A DNA stretch of 64,000 nt from Leekyejoonella antrihumi (GCF_007845645.1 NZ_VCQV01000004.1:1-64000); one strand, 5' to 3'; numbered from the stretch's first letter, positions 18,266 through 27,700 are shown. Translations and numbers: made by a program. Notes: a model not told the origin generated them from the letters alone.

Positions 18266-21204
18266 CACGTGTCGTGGATCACGAAGGTGTCGGGGCTCGG
18301 CTTGAGGGGTCGCATCAACCAGGTCGGTCGGCGAAGTCCGTTCGGCGACACCTGGCCGGCCGGTCGGGTATTGGCCATCCATTCCTCGTAGACCTTTCGC
18401 GACTTGACCGAGTCAACGGCGATGTCACCCGCCCGGTCACCGGGCTTGGCGGAGACGACGCGCACCGCCTGGTGCCAGCAGTGCATCCCGGAGATCGGGT
18501 CAGGGTGGACCGGGAAGGTGAGGTTCTGGTGGACGCCGACGTCACTCCACCAGATGCGCATCGTGTCCGGGTCGCTGGACTCGTAAGGTCTGGCGCCCTT
18601 GATCCGACGCATCATCCACTCGTCCTCGTGCTTGTCGAGGTCAACGGTGGCCACCATCCCGCCAAGGCCCTCGCCGGGTTGCCTGGCGGTGCGCCAACGG
18701 CCCATGTGGTGCGAGCAGGCGACCACTCCCGGTCGGATGCCCTCGGTGATCCACGCCTTCGCAACGAAGTAGCCGATGTCGGTCTGCACCCGCACCAGGT
18801 CACCGGTGTGCTCGACCTTCAGCCGGGCCGCGTCGCTGGGGTGGATCCAGACAGGGTTGGTGTGCGCGAGCTCGTCGAGCCACTTGGCATTGCCCGTACG
18901 CGTGTGGATCTGGGTGGGCAGGCGGAACGTCGACAACAGCACCATCTGGTCGGGAGCAAGCTGGTCGGGGTGCACGTGCGACTTGATATAGCCGGGGATC
19001 GCCTGCTCCGGCCAGCCCCAGCCGGCGAGGGTCCCGGACCAGAACTCGAGCTTGCCCGAGGGCGTCGGGAAGCCTCGCCGGACGACGCCGTCCACATCGA
19101 TGCCGACCGGGCGCCGCCCCTGACCATCGGGTTCGGGTGCCCCGACGGGCGCCATGTTCGAAGCCGGCGGCTTGTCCGTCGAGGTGTAGACCCGCCCCTG
19201 CGGGGTGACGTTGAGGTCCCGCAGCTCCTCGTCGGGCACCTGCACCTCATACATCGGGCCGACACCCTTGGAGATCTCGAAGGCGCCGTAGCGACGCATG
19301 AACTGCAGGGGGGTCAACCCCTCCTTCTCCGCACGCTCGGGCAGGCCGGGCACCGAGTTCTCGAACATCCAGCCGTAGTACTCATCGACGCTCAGCTTCT
19401 CGCCCGGGTGGGCGCGGGACTCGTGGTACTGCCGGATGCCGAGGCTCCCGTCCGGGTCGATCCGCCAGGAGAGCTCGATCCACCACTCGTTCTCCTCCCA
19501 CACCTCTCCCGGGTTGACCTGGCGGCTGTCGGTGATCGTCTCGCCGAGCCGTTCACGGGCCGCCCGCAGCACCGGTTGGCGGAATCCGAGCCACTGTCCG
19601 TCGTACTGCTCGTAGGAGTGGGTGTCGTGCCGTTCGGAGCCGTGCCCCATCGGCAGCACGTAGTCGGCGAGAAAGGCCGACTCGTTCCACGTGGGGGTCA
19701 GCGCCACGAAGCAGCCGACCTTCTCCTCATCGCTGAGGACGTCCATCCAAGACAGCCCGTCCGGGTTCGTCCACACCGGGTTGTAGACCCGGATGAAGTA
19801 GGTGTCCAGCCTGCCGCGGCCCTCCTTGAGAAACTGCGGGAGCAGGAAGGACAGCTCGTTCTGAGCCAACGGGAACTCCATCGGCCAGGTCAGCTCCTGC
19901 CAGACCCCCGGGTGAGGAGGGGTGTGGATCGGCTTCGGGACGAACTTGTTCCACGCATTGGGGAACAGGCCGCCCTCGGTGCCGATCGCGCCCAGGAGTG
20001 CGGAGATCAAGATGAGCGTGCGGGTGATCTGCCAACCGCCCAGGTTGGCCGCGGCCGCCGAACGCCAGGAGTGGGAGGAGAACCGAGTGCCTGCGTCCGC
20101 GACGACCTCCGCCATCTCTGCCAGAGTGGCGGCGTCGATGCCGGACTCCTGCGCGGCATACTCGAAGGTGAACTCGGCGTAGATCGTCCTCAGCGCGTCC
20201 TCGAACGCCTCAAAGGTGACCGGTGCCTCGGGGTGGTTCGCCTCGAGGTACTCCTGCCAGTTCCACCACTTGCGCACGAACTCCCGGTTATAGCGCCCGG
20301 TGGAGATGATGTGCTGGCAGACGGCGAGGTTGATCGCCGACTCGCTGCCCGGCTGCGGCGAGAGCCAGTAGTCCGCGTGGGTTGCGGTATTGGACAGTCG
20401 AGTGTCCAACACGATGAGCTTTGCGCCATTGGCCCGCGCCTCGGTGATCCGCTGGGCGTGCGGGTTGAAGTAGTGCCCGGTCTCGAGGTGCGAGCTGATC
20501 AGGTAGATGACCTTGGCGTTCGCATGGTCCGGGCTCGGACGGTCCGCGCCCATCCAGAACTGGTATCCGGCGCGGCCGGCGCTGGAGCACACGTTCGTGT
20601 GCGAGTTGTGGCCGTCGACACCCCAGCTGGCCATCACGCGCTCGGTGAAACCGTCCTCGCCCGGGCGGCCGATGTGCACCATGATCTCGTTCTGACGCTG
20701 CTCCATGATCGCCGCGCGCATCCGCGCAGCGATGGCGTCCAGAGCCTGATCCCAACTGACTCGCTCCCACTGTCCCGAACCGCGTTCCCCGACTCGGTGC
20801 ATCGGGTAGAGGATCCGGTCCGGATCGGTGATCTGGTTGATCGTGGCCGGGCCCTTGGCGCAGTTGCGACCCCGGCTGCCGGGGTGCTCGGGGTTGCCTT
20901 CGAACTTGCGCACGTGCAGGTCGTCGCGGTCGACGTAGGCCAGCAGGCCACAGGCCGACTCGCAGTTGAAGCAGGTCGTGGGCACCAGCATGTAGTGATG
21001 CTCCTCGCGGCGGGGCCAGGCCCGCGAGTCGAGCTCGACCCAGTCGTCCCAGCGTTCCTTGGGCGGGAACGCCGCGAGGTGGACCCCGCTGGGACCCTGG
21101 TAGAAGGTCTCACCGCGCGCCTCGACGTCCTTGCGGGCGGCGGAGACTCGCTGTGCTCGCTCGGAAAGGGACGGTTGGGCTGCTGCAGTCTTGCGACGGA
21201 TCAC
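18265..21204 (-). CDS. Molybdopterin-dependent oxidoreductase, catalytic subunit
   Basis: A 979-residue DMSO-reductase superfamily protein. Cys78, Cys81, Cys85 and Cys115 bind a [4Fe-4S] cluster, and Cys206 in SHTNVCSSAG is the probable Mo ligand. The C-terminal pterin-binding domain has WIHPSDAARLKVEHTGDLVR. No twin-arginine signal is visible, so it should stay in the cytoplasm, unlike Psr/Phs/Ttr enzymes but as in SoeABC-type sulfite dehydrogenase. A TTG at 21210 is possible, but the GTG at 21204 has GAGGAG 8 nt upstream. The substrate is unknown; formate, sulfur oxyanions and others remain open. Confidence 0.85.
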   Translation of the reverse strand: MIRRKTAAAQPSLSERAQRVSAARKDVEARGETFYQGPSGVHLAAFPPKERWDDWVELDSRAWPRREEHHYMLVPTTCFNCESACGLLAYVDRDDLHVRKFEGNPEHPGSRGRNCAKGPATINQITDPDRILYPMHRVGERGSGQWERVSWDQALDAIAARMRAAIMEQRQNEIMVHIGRPGEDGFTERVMASWGVDGHNSHTNVCSSAGRAGYQFWMGADRPSPDHANAKVIYLISSHLETGHYFNPHAQRITEARANGAKLIVLDTRLSNTATHADYWLSPQPGSESAINLAVCQHIISTGRYNREFVRKWWNWQEYLEANHPEAPVTFEAFEDALRTIYAEFTFEYAAQESGIDAATLAEMAEVVADAGTRFSSHSWRSAAAANLGGWQITRTLILISALLGAIGTEGGLFPNAWNKFVPKPIHTPPHPGVWQELTWPMEFPLAQNELSFLLPQFLKEGRGRLDTYFIRVYNPVWTNPDGLSWMDVLSDEEKVGCFVALTPTWNESAFLADYVLPMGHGSERHDTHSYEQYDGQWLGFRQPVLRAARERLGETITDSRQVNPGEVWEENEWWIELSWRIDPDGSLGIRQYHESRAHPGEKLSVDEYYGWMFENSVPGLPERAEKEGLTPLQFMRRYGAFEISKGVGPMYEVQVPDEELRDLNVTPQGRVYTSTDKPPASNMAPVGAPEPDGQGRRPVGIDVDGVVRRGFPTPSGKLEFWSGTLAGWGWPEQAIPGYIKSHVHPDQLAPDQMVLLSTFRLPTQIHTRTGNAKWLDELAHTNPVWIHPSDAARLKVEHTGDLVRVQTDIGYFVAKAWITEGIRPGVVACSHHMGRWRTARQPGEGLGGMVATVDLDKHEDEWMMRRIKGARPYESSDPDTMRIWWSDVGVHQNLTFPVHPDPISGMHCWHQAVRVVSAKPGDRAGDIAVDSVKSRKVYEEWMANTRPAGQVSPNGLRRPTWLMRPLKPSPDTFVIHDT

Positions 21205-21216
21205 GGGCAAAGCTCC

Positions 21217-22746
21217 TCAGGCCAGGGGGACGGACTGGCCGGCCTGCACGTAGGCGTGCTCGTGGGCCAGCAGTCCGATCAGGGCGAATGGGACGGCGAC
21301 TGCGCCGATCCAGGGGGCGGCGACGGCGACGGCGATGGCAACGAGGCCGACGCGGAAGAACACAGCGAAGCGGCCGCGGGTCATCTCCCGGGTGGCCAGG
21401 TGGGCGTGGGCGGTGACGTGCGGCAGGGTCAGCTCGGACCAGACCAGCAGCAGGTGAATGGCCGCCGCGATGGTGAGGGTGACCTCGATCGCCGTGACGG
21501 CGGAGCCCGGCGACAGCGCGAGCGCGAACGGCAGCAGCGCCGCCGCCCCGGCGAGCACTGCCTGCACCGCGAGGTGCGCTGGCAGTAGCGGGTTCTGCCA
21601 GAGGTCACGAGCCTTCGCCTGGGCGAAGAGGTAGGCCGTGTAGCAGGCGGTGGCGACCCCGCCGACGGCGGCGAGCACCCCGAGCACCTCCTGAGTGGTG
21701 CGCAGGTCGAGCAGCGCCGCAATCAGGTAGAGGGTGGCGAGCCCGGCGAAGGCTGCGAGAATGAACGATCCCCGGACCAGCCAGCTGCGCCACTGGTGCC
21801 GGGTGAAGATCATCCAGAACCGGAACGGGTGCTTGAGGTCCCAGATCAGCAGGACCCCGGTGATGCCGAGGAAGACCAACGCGACCAGCGGCGCGACATA
21901 CGAAACGGTCGAGTCGCCCCAGCCCATGAAACCGGTGAGCGCGAGCAGGACCGCCACGACGAAGGCGCCGGAGCCGATGCTCTTGGTCCAGGTGTAAAGG
22001 CTGACCCGCCACCCCCACGGTGCTCGGTGCGGCACGTCGTAGGAGAGCAGCGCGGCCGCCGACGAGCGCGACCCGTCGGGGTTGCCGGACGGCACGATGT
22101 TGGAGCCTTTCGGGCCCTGCTCGGCCCAGGCGTAGAGGCCGCCGTCCGGTCGGGCGGCGCCCAGCGGGTCGAGCGTCGCCTGGTGGGCGCCGAGGTAGAA
22201 GACGCCCGGCCCGGTCTCCTTCTCGGGGCGGCGGACCGACACCGGTCGACGCTGCACGGCCTGCGCAACCTTCGAGGTCGGGTCGTTGCCGTCGCCGACG
22301 ATGATCGCCTCCGTCGGGCAGACCGAGACGCAGGCCGGCTCGAGTCCTACATCGAGACGATGCGCGCACATGTTGCACTTCTCGGCCGAGTGGTCCTCGG
22401 GGTTGATGAAGATCGCGTCGTAGGGGCACGCCGCCATGCACGCCTTGCACCCGATGCAGATGCTCTTGTCGAAGTCGACGATGCCGTCCTCGCGTCGAAA
22501 CATCGCGCCGGTCGGGCAGGCGGTGGTGCACGGGGCGTCGGTGCACTGGTTGCATCGGGTGACCTGGAACGCGCGGCGGGCGGTCGGAAACTCGCCGACA
22601 TCCACGGATTTCACGTAGGTGCGGGTGACCCCGACGGGCACCTCGTTCTCGCTCTTGCAGGCCGTGGTGCAGGCATGGCAGCCGATGCATCGGGTCTGGT
22701 CGAGCACCTTGAGCCAGCGGACCGGCCGTTCCTGGGTATCCACCAT
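21217..22746 (-). CDS. Fused four-cluster ferredoxin/NrfD membrane subunit
   Basis: A 509-residue fusion of the electron-transfer (B) and quinone-reactive membrane (C) subunits of a complex iron-sulfur molybdoenzyme. Sixteen cysteines fit four [4Fe-4S] clusters: 20/23/26/30, 65/68/73/77, 97/100/103/107 and 124/127/139/143. After a linker (about 160-260), about eight membrane helices form an NrfD/PsrC-like domain. In most systems B and C are separate genes. It is the first gene of the operon and is followed after 12 bp by the catalytic subunit, so electrons should pass between the Mo site and the quinone pool. Confidence 0.88.
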   Translation of the reverse strand: MVDTQERPVRWLKVLDQTRCIGCHACTTACKSENEVPVGVTRTYVKSVDVGEFPTARRAFQVTRCNQCTDAPCTTACPTGAMFRREDGIVDFDKSICIGCKACMAACPYDAIFINPEDHSAEKCNMCAHRLDVGLEPACVSVCPTEAIIVGDGNDPTSKVAQAVQRRPVSVRRPEKETGPGVFYLGAHQATLDPLGAARPDGGLYAWAEQGPKGSNIVPSGNPDGSRSSAAALLSYDVPHRAPWGWRVSLYTWTKSIGSGAFVVAVLLALTGFMGWGDSTVSYVAPLVALVFLGITGVLLIWDLKHPFRFWMIFTRHQWRSWLVRGSFILAAFAGLATLYLIAALLDLRTTQEVLGVLAAVGGVATACYTAYLFAQAKARDLWQNPLLPAHLAVQAVLAGAAALLPFALALSPGSAVTAIEVTLTIAAAIHLLLVWSELTLPHVTAHAHLATREMTRGRFAVFFRVGLVAIAVAVAAPWIGAVAVPFALIGLLAHEHAYVQAGQSVPLA

Positions 22747-22849
22747 TCGTCCACCCTGGCACGACGCTCCCGCGATCGGTACCTAACACAGGCTTGGGTA
22801 GGGGTGATTGGACCCAAGTCTGACTTGGGGGGTGGTGGCACCTGCGTGC

Positions 22850-23068
22850 TCATCGATGGCGTCGCGAATCATGGATGCGGGCGAGCCCGACCGGGGTGAG
22901 ATGTCGGGCGGCGCGGAGGGCGGCGGTCAGTACGGTGTCGACCAGGCGCGCGCGAGCGTCGGGTTCTCCAGCGTAGCCGTTCCGGCGGGTGCGGCGCGCA
23001 GCAGATCTTTCGGCCTGGTGGCGCAACTGATCGAGATTCGGGTGAGGCGGGAGCGAGGAGCGCGCCAT
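22850..23068 (-). pseudogene. Frameshifted remnant of an ankyrin-type protein N-terminus
   Basis: From the ATG at 23068 the reading LPPHPNLDQLRHQAE is the start of the actinobacterial ankyrin-repeat family, whose next residues are normally AKDLLRAA. Those residues (AKDLLRAAPAG) appear here one frame away, so one base has been gained near 23007-23012. The shifted frame then stops at a TGA after about 20 more codons, and no ankyrin repeats follow. This is a decayed 5' fragment. The rest of the 22747-23170 gap holds nothing I recognise. Confidence 0.5.
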
Positions 23069-23170
23069 ACGCCCACCGACGCAACCTATGGCGACTGTCG
23101 CCCAGCCGGCGGCAGGCATCACCGTGGGTCACCGACGTGACGGGTGGGCTCGGTGACCGTTGACCTGGGC

Positions 23171-23896
23171 TCAGGTTCGTTCGGGGCGAGCGCGCAACGG
23201 CTCCCGTTGGCGTGCGAATTCGTCGAAATTGTCCGAATGCAGCCAGGTCGTAAGGGCGTGCTGCACGTGTGGCCAGTCGATGTCGGTGATGGCGTACCAG
23301 GCGGTGTCTCGGTTGCGGCCCTTGACCACCGTGGCCTGCCGAAATCTGCCTTCGTAACAGAAACCCAACCGCTGCGCCGCGGCGCGTGAAGGGGCGTTCA
23401 GCGCGTCGCACTTCCACTCGTATCGGCGGTAGCCCAGGTCCTCGAAGACGTGATGCATGAGGAGGAACTGGGCTTCGGTCGCGGCCCGTTGGCGCTGCAG
23501 CAGCGGTGAGTAGTGCACATGCCCGACCTCGATCGATCCCGCCGCAGGAGTGATTCGCAGGTAGCTGAGGACCCCGACCGCGGCATCGACGGCCGCGTCG
23601 CCCGCTGCATCGGTGGTGACGACGGCATAGAACATCGGGTCCGTGGACCTCGACTTCACCGTGACCCAGTCCTGGTAGGACGCCAGATCCCGAAACGGAC
23701 CATACGGAAGGTAGGTCCAGCTGCCACCATCGGTGTCGAGGCTGTCGGCGGCGAACAGCTGCTCCGCGTGCTTTTCCGGATCCAGCCGTTCCAACCGACA
23801 GTAGTGACCCTTCAGGACCGTGGCGGATGGCACGGCCGGCGCCGTCCACCCCTGCACGATGTCCCCGATCGGTTGGCCCAGCTCATTCACACCCAT
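23171..23896 (-). CDS. GNAT family N-acetyltransferase (RimJ/RimL-like)
   Basis: A 241-residue acetyltransferase. The N-terminal strand GHYCRLERLDPEKHAEQLF, the central IEVGHVHYSPLLQRQRAATEAQ (acetyl-CoA loop) and NAPSRAAAQRLGFCYEGRFRQ give the RimJ/RimL pattern used for protein N-termini or small amines. The start at 23896 (MGVNELGQPIGD) matches the family N-terminus better than the longer frame from 23944. It overlaps nothing and follows the convergent ankyrin-type remnant. Confidence 0.85.
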   Translation of the reverse strand: MGVNELGQPIGDIVQGWTAPAVPSATVLKGHYCRLERLDPEKHAEQLFAADSLDTDGGSWTYLPYGPFRDLASYQDWVTVKSRSTDPMFYAVVTTDAAGDAAVDAAVGVLSYLRITPAAGSIEVGHVHYSPLLQRQRAATEAQFLLMHHVFEDLGYRRYEWKCDALNAPSRAAAQRLGFCYEGRFRQATVVKGRNRDTAWYAITDIDWPHVQHALTTWLHSDNFDEFARQREPLRARPERT

Positions 23897-23940
23897 GCGT
23901 GCAGTATGGACGTCGGAGGTCACCGTCGGCCGGTGCGGGG

Positions 23941-25167
23941 TCACTGCCCGTCGGGTGCTTCGCGCAGCGGCGACAGCGCGGCGATGAGCGCGGCGGCCGC
24001 AAAAACGACGATCACCCCGATGAGCGTGCGCTGATCGCCGATCAGCCCGACGGCCACGCCGGCAACGAGAGCTCCGAGCGCACCCATACTCCGGTTGATC
24101 GAGCGCCTGGTGGCGTTCACCCGACCGAGCAGCTCATCCGGCGTGTGCCCCTGCCAGTAGCCCATCTCATTCGAGTTCTCCAGGCCGGCGGCGAGACCCT
24201 GCAGGCCCATGGCAACGAACAGCAGGACGTGACCAGCGGTGGTCGGAGCGGCGAGCGCCACCAGAATCCAGGCGACCGGGTAGGCCTCGCGCGCGAGGAT
24301 GATCGTGCGTCCCGGTCCGAGTCGGGCGCCGACCCTTGGTGCGACCGACGCGCCGATCAGGCTGGTGATGCCGAAGACCGCCAGCAGCAGCCCGTAGGCG
24401 TAGCCGGCGACGCCGAGGGAGCGCAGGGCGAAGAGGGAGAGCACGGTCATGGCGGCTCCATTGGCGAGGAACCAGACGTGCGTCGACGCCGCCATGGGGC
24501 TCAGCGTGCGATGGCGGTAGGTCCACTGCAGGCCGCCGCGGATCTCCGCGCGGAGATTGCGGGTGCGGGGGCCGGGCGCAGGCTCGTCGACCCGCAGGCC
24601 CGCATTGAGTGCCGCATCGACCAGATAGCTGATCGCGTCGACGATGATTGCCACGGGGGCGCCGAGCAGCCCGACGAGCCCGCCGCCGATCGCCGGCCCG
24701 AGAGTCTGAGCGGCGGCGTCGCTCTGATCGAGCCGCGAATTGGCCAGGACCAGCCGCGATCGGGGCACCAGGCTAGGCAGCAGGGACTGGGTCGCGGCGA
24801 ACCCGAAAACCGAGAAGGCGCCGAAGAGCAGCAGGGTGACGACCAGCATCCAGATCTGCAGGACCCCGGTCAGCCACAGGATCGGGATCGCGCCGAGAGA
24901 AACAGCTCGTCCGACGCTCGCCCACACCAGGATGGGCTTACGTCGCCACCGATCGGCGTACGCGCCGGCGATGAGCCCGAGCACGGCATACGGCAGGAAC
25001 TGAGCGGCGCTCACGACGCCGACCTCGAACGGTGCCGCGTGGAGCAGCTTGACCACCAGCACCGGCATGGCCACCGCGGTGACCGCCGTGCCGAAGGAGC
25101 TGATCGTGGCAGCAGTCCAGTACCGAGCGAACGACGGGCGCGCGGTCGGCGCGAGAACCTCCCCCAT
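23941..25167 (-). CDS. MFS transporter (enterobactin/macrolide exporter-like)
   Basis: A 408-residue major facilitator with about 12 membrane helices. The loop 2-3 motif is GAYADRWRRKPILVW, and a central loop DEPAPGPRTRNLRAEIRGGL is typical of the MFS_3 drug or siderophore exporter subgroup. The start at 25167 has GGGGAG upstream and trims an unsupported 64-residue extension. It is divergent from a TetR gene, with an inverted repeat between them, which suggests substrate-induced export. The substrate is unknown. Confidence 0.85.
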   Translation of the reverse strand: MGEVLAPTARPSFARYWTAATISSFGTAVTAVAMPVLVVKLLHAAPFEVGVVSAAQFLPYAVLGLIAGAYADRWRRKPILVWASVGRAVSLGAIPILWLTGVLQIWMLVVTLLLFGAFSVFGFAATQSLLPSLVPRSRLVLANSRLDQSDAAAQTLGPAIGGGLVGLLGAPVAIIVDAISYLVDAALNAGLRVDEPAPGPRTRNLRAEIRGGLQWTYRHRTLSPMAASTHVWFLANGAAMTVLSLFALRSLGVAGYAYGLLLAVFGITSLIGASVAPRVGARLGPGRTIILAREAYPVAWILVALAAPTTAGHVLLFVAMGLQGLAAGLENSNEMGYWQGHTPDELLGRVNATRRSINRSMGALGALVAGVAVGLIGDQRTLIGVIVVFAAAALIAALSPLREAPDGQ

Positions 25168-25183
25168 GAACTCGCTCCCCTCC

Positions 25184-25206
25184 CCGTCGTCGCCTGCAGA
25201 CGACGG
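25184..25206. promoter_or_regulatory. Candidate TetR operator
   Basis: CCGTCGTC and GACGACGG form perfect 8-bp arms with a 7-nt centre in the 76-bp gap between the MFS gene and the divergent tetR gene. Size and place match a TetR-family operator controlling both promoters. Confidence 0.5.
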
Positions 25207-25243
25207 TAGTCGAGGTCTGCCTGCCACGGGGAGTCGTGTCACG

Positions 25244-25930
25244 ATGGCCACCATGGTGAGGAATGCGACTCGGCGCGGAACCCTCTCGGCAGACCGCATC
25301 GTCGCCGAGTGCCTTGCCATGCTCGATGAGCGCGGTCCGTCCGGGCTGACGTTCCGCAAGATCGGTGCGCGGCTCGGCGTCGACCCGACGGCGCTCTACC
25401 GGCACTTCCGCAGCAAGGACGAGTTGATCCTCGCGATCATGGATCACCTGATCGAGCAGGCGCTCGACGGGTTCACCGAGTCGGACGACTGGCGCGACAC
25501 GATCCGGGACCTGCTGCAGCGCAGCCGCGCCGTCTATCTCGCCCACCCGCACGCCGCCGTCCTCGGCACGATCCGGGTCACGCGCCGCGATGGCGAGATG
25601 CGCATCGTCGAGATCATCCTCGGCGCGTTGGAGCTTGCCGGTTTCACCGGCGAGCAGGCGGCCCGGCTCTACCGGGTGCTCGATGACCTCAACCTGGCCT
25701 TCGGCAGCCTGGACGCCGGGTTCCGCATCCTGGACGAGGAGCAGCAGGCGAAGGATCAGGGCGCCTGGAGCAGGGAGTATGCCGTGCTCGACGCCTCCCG
25801 GTTCCCGCGGATCGCGCGCGCCACCGCGTATCTGCCGCTGATCGACGAGGACTCGACCTTCGCGCTCGCGCTTGATCTCACGATCGAGGCGATCGCCGCC
25901 CGCGCGGCCGCCCTCCCCACGAGCCAATAA
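25244..25930 (+). CDS. TetR family transcriptional regulator
   Basis: A 228-residue repressor with an N-terminal helix-turn-helix (LTFRKIGARLGVDPTALYRHF, about 37-57) and a TetR_C-like ligand domain. It begins at ATG 25244 with GGGGAG about 10 nt upstream, or at a second ATG three codons later (25253). It is divergent from the MFS exporter and probably represses it through the intergenic inverted repeat. Confidence 0.88.
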   Translation: MATMVRNATRRGTLSADRIVAECLAMLDERGPSGLTFRKIGARLGVDPTALYRHFRSKDELILAIMDHLIEQALDGFTESDDWRDTIRDLLQRSRAVYLAHPHAAVLGTIRVTRRDGEMRIVEIILGALELAGFTGEQAARLYRVLDDLNLAFGSLDAGFRILDEEQQAKDQGAWSREYAVLDASRFPRIARATAYLPLIDEDSTFALALDLTIEAIAARAAALPTSQ

Positions 25931-25937
25931 CACCGTT

Positions 25938-25952
25938 GTCAACATTGTTGAC
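25938..25952. promoter_or_regulatory. Perfect 15-bp palindrome upstream of the amidohydrolase genes
   Basis: GTCAACA-T-TGTTGAC is a perfect palindrome about 105 bp before the amidohydrolase start and 8 bp after the tetR stop. Its shape and A/T content resemble GntR/FadR-type operators. No GntR gene is in the window, so it may be an orphan operator of a partly lost catabolic locus. Confidence 0.5.
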
Positions 25953-26056
25953 TAATGAGTCGATCCGTAGTTCCCTGGTGTGACCCGGTTCACGGGTGCA
26001 ACGATCAGTGGCCAATGGGGCGCCGCTGCCGGGCACCGTGTTGAAGGAGTGTGGCT

Positions 26057-27700
26057 GTGAGTGTGGACTGGATGCTGGTCGGCGGTCGACTCTTCGACGG
26101 GCATGCCCTGCACCCGACCGCGACCGCGCTCGCGATCCGGGGCGGACGCATCACCGCTGTCGGCACCGACCGTGAGGTCCGCGACGCGGTGGGGTCGGCC
26201 ACCGAGGTGATCGACGTGGCCGGGCGGCTGGTGCACCCCGGTTTCACCGATGCGCACGTGCACGCGGTCCAGGCCGGCGTCGAACGCCGTGGTTGCGACC
26301 TCAGTGCGGCCGACGGTGCGGACGCCACCGCGGCGGCGGTCGCCGCGTATGCCGCCGGCACGCACGAGCCGTGGATCGTCGGCGGCGGCTGGTCGATGGC
26401 CGACTACCCCGGCGGCACTCCGGATGCGGCCGTGCTCGACCGGATCGGCGCGATCGCAGACCGGCCCGCCTTCCTGGTCAACTGTGACCATCACGGTGCC
26501 TGGGTCAACTCGGCGGCCCTGCGCCTGGCCGGCATCGACGCCGACACCCCGGACCCAGCCGACGGGCGTATCGAGCGCGATGCGGACGGGCGGCCCACCG
26601 GCACCCTGCACGAGGGGGCGATGGACCTCGTCGGCCGGCTGCGACCACCGACACCGGTCGCGGAGCTGCTCGCCGGGCTCGAGGAGGCTCAGCGGGTGCT
26701 GCACGGATTCGGCATCACCGGGTGGCAGGAGGCCATCATCGGTGACTACGCCGCCACGCCGAATGTGATGCCCGCCTACCTCGCGGCGCTGGCCCAGGGC
26801 CGGCTGACCGGACGCGTCGTGGGAGCGCTGTGGTGGCCCCGCGACGTCACCGACATCGACGCCACCGTCGCGGCGCTCGCCGCCATCCGGGACGACTCGT
26901 CGACGGAGGCGTTCCGCCTGACGAGCGTCAAGATCATGGTCGACGGTGTGCCCGAGAACCGCACCGCCGCAATGAAGGACCCCTACGTGACCCGCTGCCG
27001 GTGCGGTGGCTCGGAGCGCGGCATCGCCTACTTCGCACCCGAGGTGCTGAACCCCTCCGTGGTCGCGCTGGACGCCGCGGGCTTCGACGTCCACGTGCAC
27101 GCCATCGGTGACCGCGCCGTGGCCACCGCCTTGGATGCGATCGAGGCGGCCCGCGCCGCGAACGGCCGGAGTCAGGGTCGCCACCACATCGCGCACCTGC
27201 AGATCATCGATCCGGTCGACACCCCGCGCTTCGCGGAGCTCGGTGTCACGGCCAATCTGCAGGCCCTGTGGGCCGCCAACGACGACTAGATGCTGCAGCT
27301 CACCAAGCCGTCGCTCGGGGAGGAACGTTCGGCCTGGCAGTACCCGTTTGCGTCTCTTGCGCGCAGCGGCGCGCACCTGGCCATGGGTTCGGACTGGCCG
27401 GTCAGCACCCCTGATCCGTGGGCGGCCATCCACGTGGCCGTCAACAGACGGGAGCCTGGGCGCCCCGATCAGGAGCCACTTCTCGCCGACGAGGCGCTGG
27501 ACCTGACCACCGCGCTGTTGGCGTACACCGCCGGCTCGGCCTGGATCAACCGTCACGACCGGGCCGGCCGGATCCGGCCCGGGGCACCCGCCGATCTCGC
27601 CGTGTGCTCCTCCAACCCTTTCTCCCTGGACTCGGCGGACCTGCACACGCTGCGCACCGACCTGACCTTCGTCGGTGGCGACGTCGTCTGGTCCGCCTGA
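26057..27700 (+). pseudogene. YtcJ-like amidohydrolase interrupted by an amber codon
   Basis: One open frame of 547 codons encodes a metal-dependent amidohydrolase: MLVGGRLFDG start, HPGFTDAHVHAVQ metal motif, HVHAIGDRAV, HHIAHLQIIDP, and GSDWPV plus NPFSLDSADL at the end. Codon 411 is TAG (27287-27289) in WAANDD-stop-MLQLT, where relatives usually have Gln (DDQM), so one C-to-T change explains it. The frame reopens at once with ATG, and both halves remain conserved. It is a recent pseudogene unless the codon is read through. The start follows AAGGAG, 7 nt before GTG 26057. Confidence 0.85.

Noticed and set aside
18079-21588. A 1169-codon open frame antisense to the molybdoenzyme
   Set aside because: It is the mirror of a highly conserved gene in high-G+C DNA; its composition is Arg/His/Val-rich and matches no family.
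27284-27292. Pyrrolysine or other recoding at TAG
   Set aside because: No pyl genes are visible, such use is unknown in this group, and a single CAG-to-TAG change is simpler.
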